Source: Earliella scabrosa
Taxonomy: Eukaryota; Basidiomycota; Agaricomycetes; Polyporales; Polyporaceae
Assembly: GCA_022605405.1 (NCBI GenBank)
Contig: JABYQQ010000014.1
Location: 1,398,704 to 1,462,703, forward strand
Direction: 5' to 3'
DNA: 64,000 nt
Part shown: one piece after another, positions 48,183-59,223 of the stretch
Layout: every line of letters starts with the position of its first letter
Position numbering within the stretch: the stretch's first letter is position 1
Notes under the pieces: model-generated
Told to the model about the DNA's origin: nothing
Seen by the model: only the letters and a program-made list of their open reading frames with translations
The model's database searches: none
Program-made: the position numbers and the translations under genes

Positions 48183-48762
48183 TTACTTCTCGGGGTTGGC
48201 GTTCCTACGAACAGAAAAGGGTCAGCGAAAGGGGGCAAGAGGAATAGCGGTCGGAAGAAGGGGAAGGAGGAAAGGTCAGATAGGAGCGAAAGACAGATGA
48301 ATGTTTTTCTACACAAGCTGTTCAGTGTGAACTATGCAAGAAGATTCGTGTATCATCTTGAAGACTAGGACGCGCAGACAAGCATAGCGCTGCACTGCGC
48401 TACCGTGCGTTGGTAAAGGGGTCCCGAAAAGCGAGTACTCACATTCTCCGCTTGCCGCCAGGGAGGGTGGTAACGTTCACGAAGCTGCACAGGGGATCAG
48501 TCCTACACATTCAGCCATCGCACAAACGCGACTACGCACCGACGGTTGTAGAGCATCCGCTTCTTAGCACGGCCCTTAGGCACCTTCTTCTTCTCCTGCT
48601 TTTCGACCTTGGGGGTCTGACCCTTGACCTTTCCGGCACGAGCGAGAGAGCCGTGAACTATCGGTGGATGGAGCGCATTTCGTCGGGAGCAACGCAAAGA
48701 GAGCGGCCTGATCAGTACAGGTGATGCGAGAGCAGAACGGAGGGCTAGCAACCTTTTCCCAT
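48183..48762 (-). CDS. RPS30: Ribosomal protein eS30
   Basis: Small basic protein of the 40S subunit. Seen: a tiny first exon, ATG at 48762-48760, encodes MGK plus one base. After an intron it joins [20 protein letters not shown] and [17 protein letters not shown], then an exon [14 protein letters not shown] and a last exon NANPEK with TAA 48185-48183. This gives about 63 residues, the usual size. There is no ubiquitin-like fusion, as expected in fungi. Three introns in such a short gene, one after only ten coding bases, is typical of basidiomycete ribosomal protein genes. Confidence 0.9.
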
Positions 48763-49074
48763 GTTTGCTTGCTGTGGGCGGGACGGTGGACGCTGTCGGT
48801 GAGTAAGGCGATCGGTGGTCCTGTACAGCTCTAACTCGAAATTCGAGCTCCGCCTGAAGATTCCCTTAGCTGCCTTATGATTATCCGGCACTGGGCGCCT
48901 CACTTCGGCCCTTGTCCCGACTTACTCCGTTGCCTACTAAGCACAGCTGCCTGTCCGAGTCTTGCCTAGCTGCTGAAATATCTTTTCTCCCTCCATTACT
49001 TCAATCTCACACTGGACTGTATTTATGTCTGCGTTCGCCCCCAAATACAAGTACATCCATGCCCTTGCCTCACG
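48763..49074. promoter_or_regulatory. RPS30 promoter region
   Basis: A 312-bp gap upstream of RPS30 and downstream of AKR4. It contains pyrimidine-rich patches on the + strand. No other gene is seen. Confidence 0.45.
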
Positions 49075-50724
49075 TCAAGCTGGCCGGATAGCCTGAGCGC
49101 GCGGCCACTTGTCGAAAACTCCAGCAGAGTTCGTCATGCGTATGTACTCTGAGCCATCGCCCTTGTGACACCTAAAGTGAGCAATTGCGCCGCCTCGTAC
49201 TGTTTGATAACGCAGGACTTACCACCATTGCATGTGGGAACCCAAGGTCGAATGGCAACACACTCTCAAGGTACTTGATTTGCTCCGGGGATAGCGCGAT
49301 GTCGAGGGCCTCGACGTTTGCGTGCAGCTGCTCGATCTTGCGGCACCCAATCACAGGGAACACATACGGCGTCTTCTGCATCACGTATGCGATCGCCACT
49401 GCGAAGGAAGGAAGCCAGACACGGGGTTCGGTATGGTGCTGCAGCGCATATGACATGATGACTACCACGTACCAGCTTGAATGCTCTTCGCGCCGACCTG
49501 CTGCGCGACCTCCTCGAGCGCCTTGCACAACTTGCGTTCGTTCTCCGTGCGCTCCCAGTCCGGTCTGCTGATTGTCCGACCTATTCATCGTCTAGTGAGT
49601 ATTTCCAAGCTCATACGTGATGAGATATCGCAACCAACCATTTTCCCCGGTCTGTCTCCTCCGTTCTTCCTCCTCATCTGTGCGGATACGGCCTGCCGCA
49701 AGGACGTTCCATGGCGCGAGAGCCAGGCCTGTACGGGAGCAGGGGACGAGTCAGTATACCACCTGGACGGACTGATATCACAAGGCAGGTACCTTCCGCT
49801 CTGGCCATGGGAAGGATTTCACGCTCGAAGTCGCGCTGGAGAATGCTCCATGCCCCTTGGTAGATGACGAACGGCGTCTTGCCCATCAAACGCGCATACA
49901 GGTTCGCCTTCGCTACTATCCAAGCAGGCGTATCCGAGATGCCCTGTTCAGAATAATGGTGAGAACCCCCGTTGGAATGTGTGGATATGGGCAAAGTCAC
50001 TCGCCAAGTACAGGACCTTCCCAGAGGTCACTAGGTTGTGGAGGCCGTTCATGACTTCCTCCAGGCTCGTGTCCCAGTCCCACTACACACCTATGTAAGT
50101 AAATGCTATCGAGAACATTAGAGAAATACTCACCCAATGAACGTACAAGATATCGATGTAGTTCGTGCGCAGCTTCCTCAGCGACTCCTCGACGGACAGG
50201 TGCATCGCCTTGAGGTTGTTGCCCGTATAGTGCACTTTCTGCTTAATTTCGCTCGCCGCCCGCTTGAAGTTTGTCGTGTACTGTTCACGAATGTCCAGTC
50301 AGTCAATATGCTTTGCCATATTTCCTTCGGCACCCACGCAACCCCGCCCCTTGGTTGCCTCGCCTGGGGCGTACGCAGCGCATACAGCGAGGATTGAGCG
50401 AACCACACTCACCTTCGTCGCGACGACCATCTGGTCGCGCACTCCCCGCGCCTCCATCCACTCTCCCAGAAACTCCTCCGAGGACTCATCCTGGTAGTTG
50501 TTCGCAGTGTCAATGAAGTTCCCGCCGGCTTCGTAGAACGCGTCAAGCAGCTGGAAGCTCGATTCCTTGTTCATCGCGCCCATGCCGAGCTTCTCCCACT
50601 TGTCGCCGATGCTCATCGCGCCGAAGCAGATCGGCGAGACGTGCACGCCCGCGAGCGGCGAGAGCTGGCGATAGCGACCGAGCTTGGTGGGCGGCTCGGG
50701 AGCGGGGATCCAGACCTTGGACAT
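49075..50724 (-). CDS. Aldo/keto reductase AKR4 (norsolorinic acid reductase/AAD-like)
   Basis: Fourth AKR, in inverted orientation and separated from AKR1-3 by ATG1, FOL1, EMC2 and RPS30. Seen: [57 protein letters not shown] (Asp, Tyr), MVVATK (Lys) and [10 protein letters not shown] (His). Then [92 protein letters not shown] and [18 protein letters not shown]. The tail reads [19 protein letters not shown] to IRPA with stop 49077-49075. It is closest to AKR2 (shared PAPEP, NNYQ and [14 protein letters not shown] stretches), suggesting an inverted duplicate of that gene. All intron positions agree with the other copies. Confidence 0.9.
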
Positions 50725-51191
50725 GGCTGTGATGCGGTCGTATCGATGAAGACGAGACGAGATATGATGCCTTGGGAGTACGGGCGATAGAACGTGGAGG
50801 GATGCAGGCTGCGATTGCACTCCGTGCGTGTATTTATGCGAGTTTGAGCTCGAGGACAATTCGACATGGCGTGTGAGATATTTTGCTCGTGGTCACAAGC
50901 TCCCTCCCCCGTGCACGTTCTCCGGCCAGTCTGAGTCATCCCAACACTTGTATGAGCGACACGGTCGTCGACGGCTGCGATCAAGTCGAAGCACTGACCA
51001 TCTACGTCATTCAGGCTACTGGGAGAGATGCCGATCGCGATATCTCTTGCTTGACACGGTGATCTCGCTATGTGCTAACACCTGCATACATATTGCGATG
51101 TGATCAGAAGCATACCAGAATGCTCTCGACATGAACGCAGCACAGGTCAGGAGAATATAATTAGGACGATGGAAGCGCATCCTACAGAACA
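50725..51191. other. AKR4 promoter region
   Basis: No gene is seen between AKR4 and the 3' end of the LRR-type gene. A TATA-like element on the minus strand lies at 50831-50838. Confidence 0.45.
50831..50838 (-). promoter_or_regulatory. TATA-like element of AKR4
   Basis: The minus strand reads cataaata about 107 bp before the AKR4 start codon, the same spacing class as in AKR1 and AKR2. Confidence 0.45.
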
Positions 51192-52967
51192 TCAACATCC
51201 ATGAGCACCCTCTCGTCCACAGGTGCACCTGCAAATTTTTTTGGAAGGATCGGTGTACGGATAAGGGGAGACCCTGTGAAACTCGAGACCTTGTTGGCGC
51301 ACGAGCTTAGCACCGTCTTCTGGGTCGAGTCGTTCCAGATCCAGTCCATCAGGGTTCCTGGCGATGACCCAGCACTCGAACGGCACATCGGATGTTTCGA
51401 TCGCGACGTACTGCAGCTTGAGGCAAGCTGACGCCAAGATGTGCGCATACTGTGTTGTGTAAGGAGGGCCCGCATCAGCCGTATGAGAGGATGGTGGGGA
51501 GGATGGCCACGAGTCTTCTGGGCGATCATCAAAGTTCTCTGTATGCATACGGAGCACGAGAAACTTGAGCGAATGGAGGGCGAGAGACTCCGTTATCTCT
51601 ACAATGTCCTGCGATCGACGGCTCGAGTAAGCACATAAGTAGATAACAATAGTCAACTAATGACTTACAATAGGCGCCGTAGCCCCCACGTTCGGGTCAT
51701 TCGCCGGCGGGCGGAGTAATGGCATATAAATGTCCAAGTTGTCCAACGCGAGGTGAGTGACGCGGGTATAGAGAGTAGGAACGAACACGAGCTCCTCCAC
51801 TAGAACCATCGGACCGTGCCACTTTGTCAGGGGGTATCCGATGCGGAGGAGCAGCGTGGTTGGTCGAGCGCCATCGAGGATCGTCTCCAGCATCATCTCG
51901 TCGCTCAAGCTAAGGTCTACCTCAGAAATGTCCAGCCTTTCCACGTCGCGGGTGAGTCCCAATGCATATAGCGTGATGATGTCGCCAGAGAGGTAACGTA
52001 GTCCGACCAGCGATTGCGAGTCGTCAAGTTCCCGATTCTCGTCGTGCGTGTCATCGACGACACCTGCGGCGTCGAACAGACCCGTGACATCCAGTGACTG
52101 GAGATTCGGGAAGGCATGGAGGAGGACGGAGAGGCTGAGATTCTCCGGTTGCCGAATGCACAGCGTATGCACTCTAGGGAAGCGGGGTGTGTCGTTGCTC
52201 AGCTGGACGAAGTCCTCGTGCATGTCGACGTGCCATACGGTAATCTTCTCGAGGGTTGCGCAGTACTTGGAGAGGAGGTGGAGGATGTTGGGATTGATCA
52301 TGCCTCTCTTCCACAGCCGAAACTTGAATTCGACTTCCACGAGCGGTGACGTGACGCTCTGGAAGAGAGCGAAGGCGAGCGTGCCGAAAGAAGCCAGATG
52401 CAGGTGCTTTATCGACGTAAGCGCGGCCACAGCACCTAGAAGCAGATGTTCGTCCTTGAAGGCGGCGTTTGAGAGAGCTTTTATCGGGAAAGACTGTAGA
52501 AGCTCCTCCAAGTACCCCAGTCGGAGGTCTTCCAGGTTCCCCGCCAGACGAAGGATCTGTGCCAGTGCCAACACACCTGCTGAGCTTCTCTCTCGGTTCA
52601 CGGCATCTCCTCCGCCCTTGTCCTCCTTCAAATCTCCGCCATTCTCCAGCGTATCTTCGTCGTTGTTATTGTCTCCGTGGAGGCTGTATTCTTCGCCGTT
52701 GCTGTCTCCATCGCTGTCCATGTAGTGGCCTATTTCTCCGTCTCCCGCGATTTCGTGGACTGAAGGAGTGTAAGGGTCCGCCTGTATGCTGATCCTGAGC
52801 CTGCGGAGAAGGGGCGCGCGAGTCGAGGGAGAGTGCGAGATGTAGTGAGAGAAGGCTAGCAGCTGAGATTCGCTGGAGACGGTGACGCCAAACTGGAGGA
52901 GCCGCCTGATCCCGATCTCATAGAGAACACGGCAGGTACGCATCGTCTGACTGGCGGTCCAGTACAT
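51192..52967 (-). CDS. F-box-type LRR protein, N-terminus uncertain
   Basis: Resembles the leucine-rich part of agaricomycete F-box-like proteins. Seen: exon 1 starts MYWTASQTMRTCRVLYEIGI, similar to the end of an F-box (LMRTCRxLYE), then RAPLLRRLRISIQADPYTPS. An acidic stretch with DSDGDSNGEEYS and GDNNNDED follows. LRR-like segments are LAGNLEDLRLGYLEELLQSF, ALTSIKHLHLASFGTLAFAL and FPNLQSLDVTGLFD. A 60-nt intron (51609-51668) joins in frame to DIVEITESLALHSLKFLVLR. The C-terminus has ICRCTCGREGAHGC. Upstream sequence to 53100 may hold a first exon ending at gtacgt near 53076, but no clear F-box was found there, so it may be truncated. Confidence 0.7.
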
Positions 52968-53282
52968 CTAGTAGCAGAATGAAGATATCTGCGCATAGTC
53001 GCGGACGGCGTATGAGTCTGCTCCGGTTGATCAGTGGCTGCGAGTGTCATGTAAAGTTCAAGCTTGGCACGTACGTCGACATCATAGCATTCCAAGCATG
53101 TGAGGCAGTATACCCAATGAGATGCGGTTCAGTTGGCACTAGCGTCGTCAGCGTAGGTGGGTGTTGCGTTCAGAATGAGAATCTTGGAGACGCTGATACT
53201 ACTTCCTCATGGGATTTCCCGGGCTTCCTCAGAGCCTTCGGAATCGCATACTTACAGTCACGCTTCCGTTGTCGATCAATGT

Positions 53283-53319
53283 CATCAGGAAAAGCCTCCC
53301 ATGCAAATGTCATGACATG
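53283..53319 (+). repeat. Left terminal inverted repeat
   Basis: First arm of the inverted pair whose second arm is at 55264-55299. The arms differ at one position (atgcaaatg versus atgcacatg). Confidence 0.85.
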
Positions 53320-55263
53320 TTGTGAAATATCATGAAAAAGTCGCACTATGTCATAACATTTCATCATTATATCCTATGATGGATTATGTGTGCATGTTCG
53401 CAGGTCCCCCATGCAAATGCCATGAAATATTCGTGAAATATCATGACTATGTGAGGGTATGTGCACGGTATATCGTAGTCTTCTCGCTCAATAGACAACG
53501 CACACACATTCAGTTCGGTAAATGAATATATCATTGAGACTAGCTACAGAACATGACTACGTAACACACCGAGAACTGGACAAGACACTGTATAATATAG
53601 TAGCAGTATAGTAGAACGACCAGATATGAACAAGCGGGAGCGGAACACGATAACGTCCACCCCCAAGGTGTATGTGTACAAACTGGACGGCCCGCGCTGA
53701 GTCGCTGACTTGCACCCCTTGCAGGTCATGGCTTCCCACGGAAGTGGTCGAGGCGGGGTGACGGAGGCGGATGGAGCATCAACACCACGGAGACGGGCAC
53801 GGAACTCGAAGTGCAACTGACCTTCAGCGGGACGGACCGCGCTGGCGCCCTGAGTTAGGACCAAGCCAAAGCACAACGCTCACCTCAGCTCCTGGGTGTG
53901 GCCCGAGGTGCTACACAACCTGGAGCATTGTGGAAGATATCTGACCGAAGGGAGCGGACGTGCGCACGGACACGTCAGTAGACCAAATGACATCGCACAT
54001 TTGAGTGCTACGCACCTTCGCCACCGCAGCGAACACACCAGTCGAGCAGCGGTGCTCAGGCTGCGTTACAACCGTCGATCAACGATCTTGCGACGAGCAT
54101 CGAGACAATGTGCCCATGGCCGCGATGTAAACGGATGCGGTCGGGCGATGCCAGATTGGGATGGTCGGGGTATGAGCACAGGCGCAGTGTAGACGAGATA
54201 CTGTAGAGAACATACCAAGAGTTGAGAAAGGACGGGGCAGACGCCACCGCTAGATGGGAGTTGGGGTTCGTTGAAGACTGCAGAGGGCGCAACGTCGACG
54301 AGGATGGGGCAAATGAGATATGTTCATAAAAGATGCAACCACGGACGGGCTACGTACCGGCTAGGCAGGCGTTAGAGAGCATGACAGATGGGGACGGGTC
54401 GTTCTTGCACTTCGTCGCCGTATCCAGCTCATGCTGCTGCGAGTCTCCCCTTGTCCGCCGGCATGTGTACACGGCCATGGCTGGCAGCACTGGTCAGACG
54501 TAGGTGAGCGTGTGGGACTCGTACCTAAGAGAGACGGACTGTTGGCTGTGAGGGACAACGGTTCACTGCGTGGAGCCTCGAAGGAGGAGCAGCAGGAAGA
54601 GGAAGAAGAGGGAGGGACGGAGGATAAGCGCTGCCTGCCACGTCGACACTTGGGCTAAACATGGACAAACAAAGGACTTGGTGTTCTGATCGGACTCCAC
54701 CAGTGAGTATATCCGTCCAGATGCTCACCAGCAGATGAGCCACTAGCAACGTACCTTTAGTATAAGCTGATTTATATCACACTATACACTAGACCTCTTG
54801 TGTCGATACTTATTCCGATTCGGCGGCGAACTGCGAACGGGCCACGGCCTGAAGCGCATGGGCGCTTCGCTTTCCACATTTGTCGGATGCATTCCCACAC
54901 ACTCCGGCAGCAAGTTGTACTTACTTTGGGACCTGTTCAACTACTAGGGTAAGTAGAACTTACTGCAAAGCAGCGCAGGCACTGAGTATTGTAAGGAAAG
55001 AGTCACTATGCGCCGTCACTGGCACACATTTCAACCTCGGTTGTGGCAGGACAGCGCTTATACCCGGAACCTCCGAGTGAGGGCCAACACTTACATATAT
55101 CAGCGGAGCCAAGTGTTGCGTCCAACCTTGCATATGTACATTAGAAGAATATGTTGCAATTATCTACCACATTTGACAGAAATGGTTCAACTATTTGACG
55201 GGTGTTCACAACATGTATGAACATTTCATGACATGTCACGACATTTGTCAGCATTATGCTGTT

Positions 55264-55299
55264 ATGTCATGACATGTGCATGGGAGGCTTTTCCTGATG
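55264..55299 (-). repeat. Right terminal inverted repeat
   Basis: Reverse complement of 53283-53318 with one mismatch; it ends ttttcctgatg on the + strand. Confidence 0.85.
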
Positions 55300-55689
55300 G
55301 TACCGTTCATTGGTTCTCATCTATAGCAAGGACCGAGACCATACCTTGACTGCAACACTAGTGACGCATCGATCGCAGGCTCCAGTCTCAGGCTCTGCTG
55401 GCAGTTCAAATCTTCCGAACTTTGTTGCGTATAGTACTCTAAAGCCGATTCGAGAGCCCTAAGGTAATGTGTGTAGCATAACACGATGGAATGATAAAGG
55501 TCAATATAGGTGGAACGAGGACGCCCTACGAACGTATCAAGCCCAAGGTGGCTGGAAACCATCACGCACTTGGGACGGCATGCTCGCCTCCGTCGAGAGC
55601 GTTACTTGGGTTGCCTCCCGTAGCTTTTGTGCCATATAATACCTCGTGCCGTTGGTTCTCCGCTGCCTTGGACCAATGTTGGTGTCGCG

Positions 55690-55905
55690 TATGACCCCGG
55701 GTGTCAGCTTGATATCCTGATCCCGGTGTTCAACCAAGTAATTGAGGATGAGACGCTGCATTGCCTCGTGGAGGTGGTCTGCGTGCGGCGGAGGCGTGGT
55801 CATGAGGCCGTACGAGGTCCTAACTTGTTGGACCATGTGGAAGAACATGACAGCGACGTCATGCATGCAGGGAAGGAATACGCCTGTGTAGAAGGAGAGC
55901 CGGCG
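55690..55905 (-). pseudogene. FunK1 kinase C-terminal fragment
   Basis: The minus strand reads FLPCMHDVAVMFFHMVQQ and HLHEAMQRLILNYLVEHRDQ. The FunK1 gene of this window has the collinear FPDEMKDVAILLYNMSNQ and HLHEALQRLILQYLVDHRDK. No kinase core (HRD, metal-binding Asp) was found upstream, so this is a relic. It lies less than 0.5 kb beyond the right end of the inverted-repeat block. Confidence 0.75.
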
Positions 55906-56068
55906 ATCGAATATAACTCCCTCACGAAGGTCACTCACCAGTTTCAGCTAAGGGAGATTATCTTTCTACGGTAAGCTCTGTTGGGCGCTAGCTTAAAACG
56001 CCCTTTAACAGGTAATCTTAATCGCCCTTTTAATCCTCCCCGCGCGCCTCACTGCCCTCCCCTCCTCC

Positions 56069-56770
56069 AGATTATCTTCGGTGGGCGCTGCCCCGCCCTC
56101 GCGCACCCTCTTGCGTCCTCGCCGTCGCCCGCGATCATCTCATGATTATTTCCCGCCGGCGCTCGCGCTCCTCGCGCTCCCTCCCTCCTCCCTTCGCCAC
56201 GGATTATCTCAAGATCATCTCTCGACGGCGCTCGCGCTGCTCGCCCTCCCGCCTCCCTCGCCTCCTCCCTCGACCTCGGATTATTTCAAGATTATTTCCC
56301 GCCGGCGCTCGCGCTCCTCGCGCTCCCGCCTCCCTCGCCTCCTCCCCCGACCTCGGATTATTTCAAGATTATTTCCCGCCGGCGCTCGCGCTCCTCGCGC
56401 TCCCGCCTCCCTCGCCTCCTCCCCCGACCTCGGATTATTTCAAGATTATTTCCCGCCGCCGCTCGCGCTCCTCGCGCTCCCGCCTCCCTCGCCTCCTCCC
56501 CCGACCTCGGATTATCTCAAGATAATTCGCGTGGGCGCTCGCGTTCTCCGCCCTCCCTCCCTCCTTCCCGCCGCCTCGGATTATCTCAAGATAATTCGCG
56601 TGGGCGCTCGCGTTCTCCGCCCTCCCTCCCTCCTTCCCGCCGCCTCGGATTATCTCGACGTCAATTCCCGCTAGCGCTCCCGCTGCTGTGCTCCCCCGCC
56701 TCCTCATCGACCTCCGATCATCTCAACATCATCCGCGGGGCGCTCGCGCTCCTCGCGCTCCCTCCCCGCC
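56069..56770. repeat. GC-rich minisatellite, 77-bp and 69-bp units
   Basis: The block ggattatttcaagattattt followed by a C-rich gctcgcgctcctcgcgctccc tract recurs. ggatta starts at 56201, 56278, 56355, 56432, 56509, 56578 and 56647, which gives four 77-bp steps and then two of 69 bp. Diverged units extend on both sides. Neither length is useful for a repeated peptide across the array, as 77 is not a multiple of three. The long open frames across it are a by-product of high GC. Confidence 0.9.
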
Positions 56771-56853
56771 GCTCCCTCCCCGCCGCTCCCTCTCCTCGTC
56801 CACCATTAGATTAATCCTCCCCGGGCGCTCGCGCCGCTTGCTCCTCTGTCGCC

Positions 56854-56903
56854 CCAGGGAACAATGTTTCCACCCTGGCCAGGGAACAATGTTTCCACCC
56901 TGG
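56854..56903. repeat. 25-bp exact tandem repeat with dyad ends
   Basis: Two identical adjacent copies, 56854-56878 and 56879-56903, each starting ccaggg and ending ccctgg, so each unit has complementary 6-bp ends and could fold into a hairpin. Confidence 0.9.
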
Positions 56904-56959
56904 TGCTCGCGCTCGCGCCCTCCCCGCCTCCCCGTGTTCTCGTAGCTCGATCTCGATGC

Positions 56960-57317
56960 CCCTCGTGTTGAACAATGGACTACGAACAGTAGACGCGCAT
57001 TAGGCGCTATGGGCACTGCTTCTTACGATAGATCTTAGGCTGTGCTTCTTTCTTTCCATATTAGGTATACGTTGTACGATACACATGGTTACTAGGCTTC
57101 TCTTTTGTCCAGTCCATTCCAGTGCGTTCTTCTACGCTCCGGACTCTTCTTAGACTGTTCCAGATCGTCCTTGTGACCATACTTTGTTCTCCATTTGTCG
57201 TTATCTTTGTTCTGTCTGAGTCATCCTTCGTCGCTCCTTACTCATCCTCGACTCACTCTGACTCAGACACATCACATGCCCTCCTTACTATCGCTTACTC
57301 ATGCAGCTCCTTTACGG
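56960..57317. other. Upstream region of a TATA promoter
   Basis: Open frame from 57122 is Ser/Leu/Val rich and is not recognised. It lies before the TATA box at 57318 and is probably non-coding. Confidence 0.35.
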
Positions 57318-57324
57318 TATATAA
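57318..57324 (+). promoter_or_regulatory. TATA box upstream of a spliced leader exon
   Basis: tatataa lies about 30 bp before the repeat block agtctttcactcactgactg, which would be the start of transcription. The following GT-AG interval at 57376-57432 behaves as an intron. Confidence 0.55.
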
Positions 57325-57351
57325 GGAGGACTCTCTGGGACTCGTCTCCTC

Positions 57352-57526
57352 AGTCTTTCACTCACTGACTGAGGAGTAAGTACTCGTCTTACCTATGCGT
57401 TCATATGCTCTTACTTACAAGTACCTGTGTAGCTTGTCTGTCCGCTCACTTACTAGGTACTTGGCATTATGCTAATATAGTCTTTCACTCACTGACTGAG
57501 GACTTGTCTGTCCGCTCACTTACTAG
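57352..57526 (+). repeat. Leader exons duplicated in unspliced and spliced form
   Basis: Block X (57352-57375) is followed by a 57-nt GT-AG interval (gtaagt...gtgtag, 57376-57432) and block Y (57433-57456). After 22 more bases the same X (57479-57502) and Y (57503-57526) occur directly joined. The second copy therefore lacks exactly the intron-like segment. X lies just downstream of the TATA box, so X-Y looks like the 5' leader of a spliced transcript. Confidence 0.75.
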
Positions 57527-58613
57527 TCGCTTGCGACATCGCCTCACAGGTTCTCACTCCATCACCTCGTCCCCCTTGTATATAGCCCTCTGTAAGTATC
57601 TATCCCAACATCCTCCGCATGTATTGCAATTTGCCACCTGTACCCCCCTTTCAGCGCGAACGCGCGCTGCCTACGGTTAGCTGCTGTGCGCCAGCCCCTT
57701 TGCATCTCCAGAATATACACGCTCGTAGGAATCACTTGTCCCAGCAATTGCATGCGTGAACTTAGCCCGTCCCACCTGTACGCCGGTTCGACTGCCAGAC
57801 TTCGCAGTGCACGCGCGAGCCTGGTGAGGCCATGGCGCGCGCGCGAGCGACCACCTCCCCTGGGCACGCGCGCGATTCATCGCTTCATCAGGCTCGCGCG
57901 CGCACGAGCGTGGCTTTACAGGCGCTTGCACCGGGGACCTATCCGTGAAGCCTTCAAGCTTCAGTCCCTCGCGGGCAACGTCGCGGGGTCCGACTAATCG
58001 TTAGTACGAGACGTTTCACGTCTCGCAACCTGCGTGCAGCGCCTCTCCAGATTCCACTGTCCCTTGGCAACAACACTGGCCCCGCACTTCCCAACCTCAC
58101 CGCCCTCGCCGACGACCTGTCATCAGGATCTCCGGCCTCCCCTCCTCTCCCTCGTTTCCACCCCCAAACATTCCCTCCTCAACCAGCACCTCCCTGTCCC
58201 AGTGCTGCTCCCCCGGCCAGCGTGCCCTCCGTTCGATTACAACTGCAAGACAAAAGCAAATCAGTGCCAGACAAAGGTGAGTTCTCGCTTCGCGCACCTT
58301 CGTATGCCTGTCCAAGACTGGCTCTCCCCGTCTCCTACGCCGCGTTCACCGGCGCACCACCTGTCCCTGCTGGCCTAGTCCTACGCCCATACGTCCTCCT
58401 TTACGGTCCTCGACCCGATCTGGCTCGATACGACCTCTCCGTTCGGCCTAGCTGGCGCAGGGCCACGGCAGCAGCTGCCTACTGTGCCCGCCCCATGCTC
58501 TCCTTCGGGGCATCGGCCTCGCGTCCATTATTCACGGCGACAGTCTTCAATGGGCACTTATTAGTCGAGGTTTTCGTTTAGACACACGTTCACTTACTTT
58601 CTCTTCACAGATC
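57527..58613. other. GC-rich stretch without a recognised gene
   Basis: Contains gcgcgc-rich patches near 57835-57910 and several donor- and acceptor-like sites that may belong to the transcription unit starting near 57350. No conserved protein was seen. Confidence 0.35.
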
Positions 58614-59133
58614 ATGCCCCTCTCTCCGCAAGACTATCAGGTACGCAGCGCTCCAGCCCATCTGTTTCCTCCACTCCGCCTCACTCCGCCTACGCAGACT
58701 TTCGTCTGCATCTTCCGCATGCACGGCCGCGCTCGCGTTCCTACCTCTTGGTTCGCCGTCGTTCAGGTGCTGTACCTCACTCCCATCCGTCCCTCTCCGC
58801 GCTGATACATATCTAGGCTATGTCAGCGTTGGGATTCCGTCCAGATCCCCTGGGGCCGCCCCCCATTACCCTATTCATCCCGCCGTTGGGACTACCGTGT
58901 GTCGGCGTTCTGGTCCCAGAGGTACGTTTTTGGCTCAGCGCACTGTATTCCACCCCCCCTCACCTTCCCCAGCCCGCTCAAGGCGTACTCCAGCCTGTCG
59001 AACTAGCTATGTAAGCTTGTCCTCTCAGTACGCCCCCATCGCACTCACCTCCACTCCCTTCAGGCTCGCCATGCTGCTCACCGGCCTGTACAGCATTGAC
59101 GCGGGTCTAATCCATCAGCTGTACACCGAGTAG
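58614..59133 (+). CDS. Possible small spliced gene, unknown function
   Basis: Not recognised. Seen: an acceptor (cttcacag) just before the ATG at 58614, which opens MPLSPQDYQ and a gtacgc donor. After an acceptor near 58816 comes AMSALGFRPDPLGPPPITLF and IPPLGLPCVGVLVPE with a gtacgt donor. A last exon after ccttcag near 59063 reads LAMLLTGLYSIDAGLIHQLY with TAG ending at 59133. The exon pattern is plausible, and an upstream leader from the promoter at 57318 would fit. Conservation is unknown; it may be a non-coding transcript. Confidence 0.3.
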
Positions 59134-59223
59134 AGGCATTGGTAGGCATCCGTGGTGTGGGCGCGATATCTTCATTCGGTTTATTGTTTTGCGGACCAGT
59201 GCTTTGTTTCTTTGTGTCTCCTA

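Larger units (their letters stand above)
53283..55299. mobile_element. Block of 2.0 kb bounded by 36-bp inverted repeats
   Basis: Seen: the left end at 53283 starts catcaggaaaagcctccc and continues atgcaaatgtcatgacat. The right end at 55299 is its reverse complement with one mismatch. The subterminal zones are AT-rich and packed with catgacat/atgtcatgacat palindromes. A second partial copy of the left end lies at 53405-53448. The interior has only short open frames and possible small exons, such as MAVYTCRRTRGDSQQHELDT from 54478 on the minus strand; no transposase motif is visible. Known: inverted ends with subterminal repeats mark many DNA transposons. Inferred: a non-autonomous TIR element. 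Flanking target duplication is not convincing; gt occurs on both sides. Confidence 0.55.

Noticed and set aside
56081..56674. 197-codon open frame across the minisatellite
   Set aside because: The repeated DYF-ALALLALPP peptide comes from repeat units read in rotating frames in GC-rich DNA; there is no independent coding evidence.
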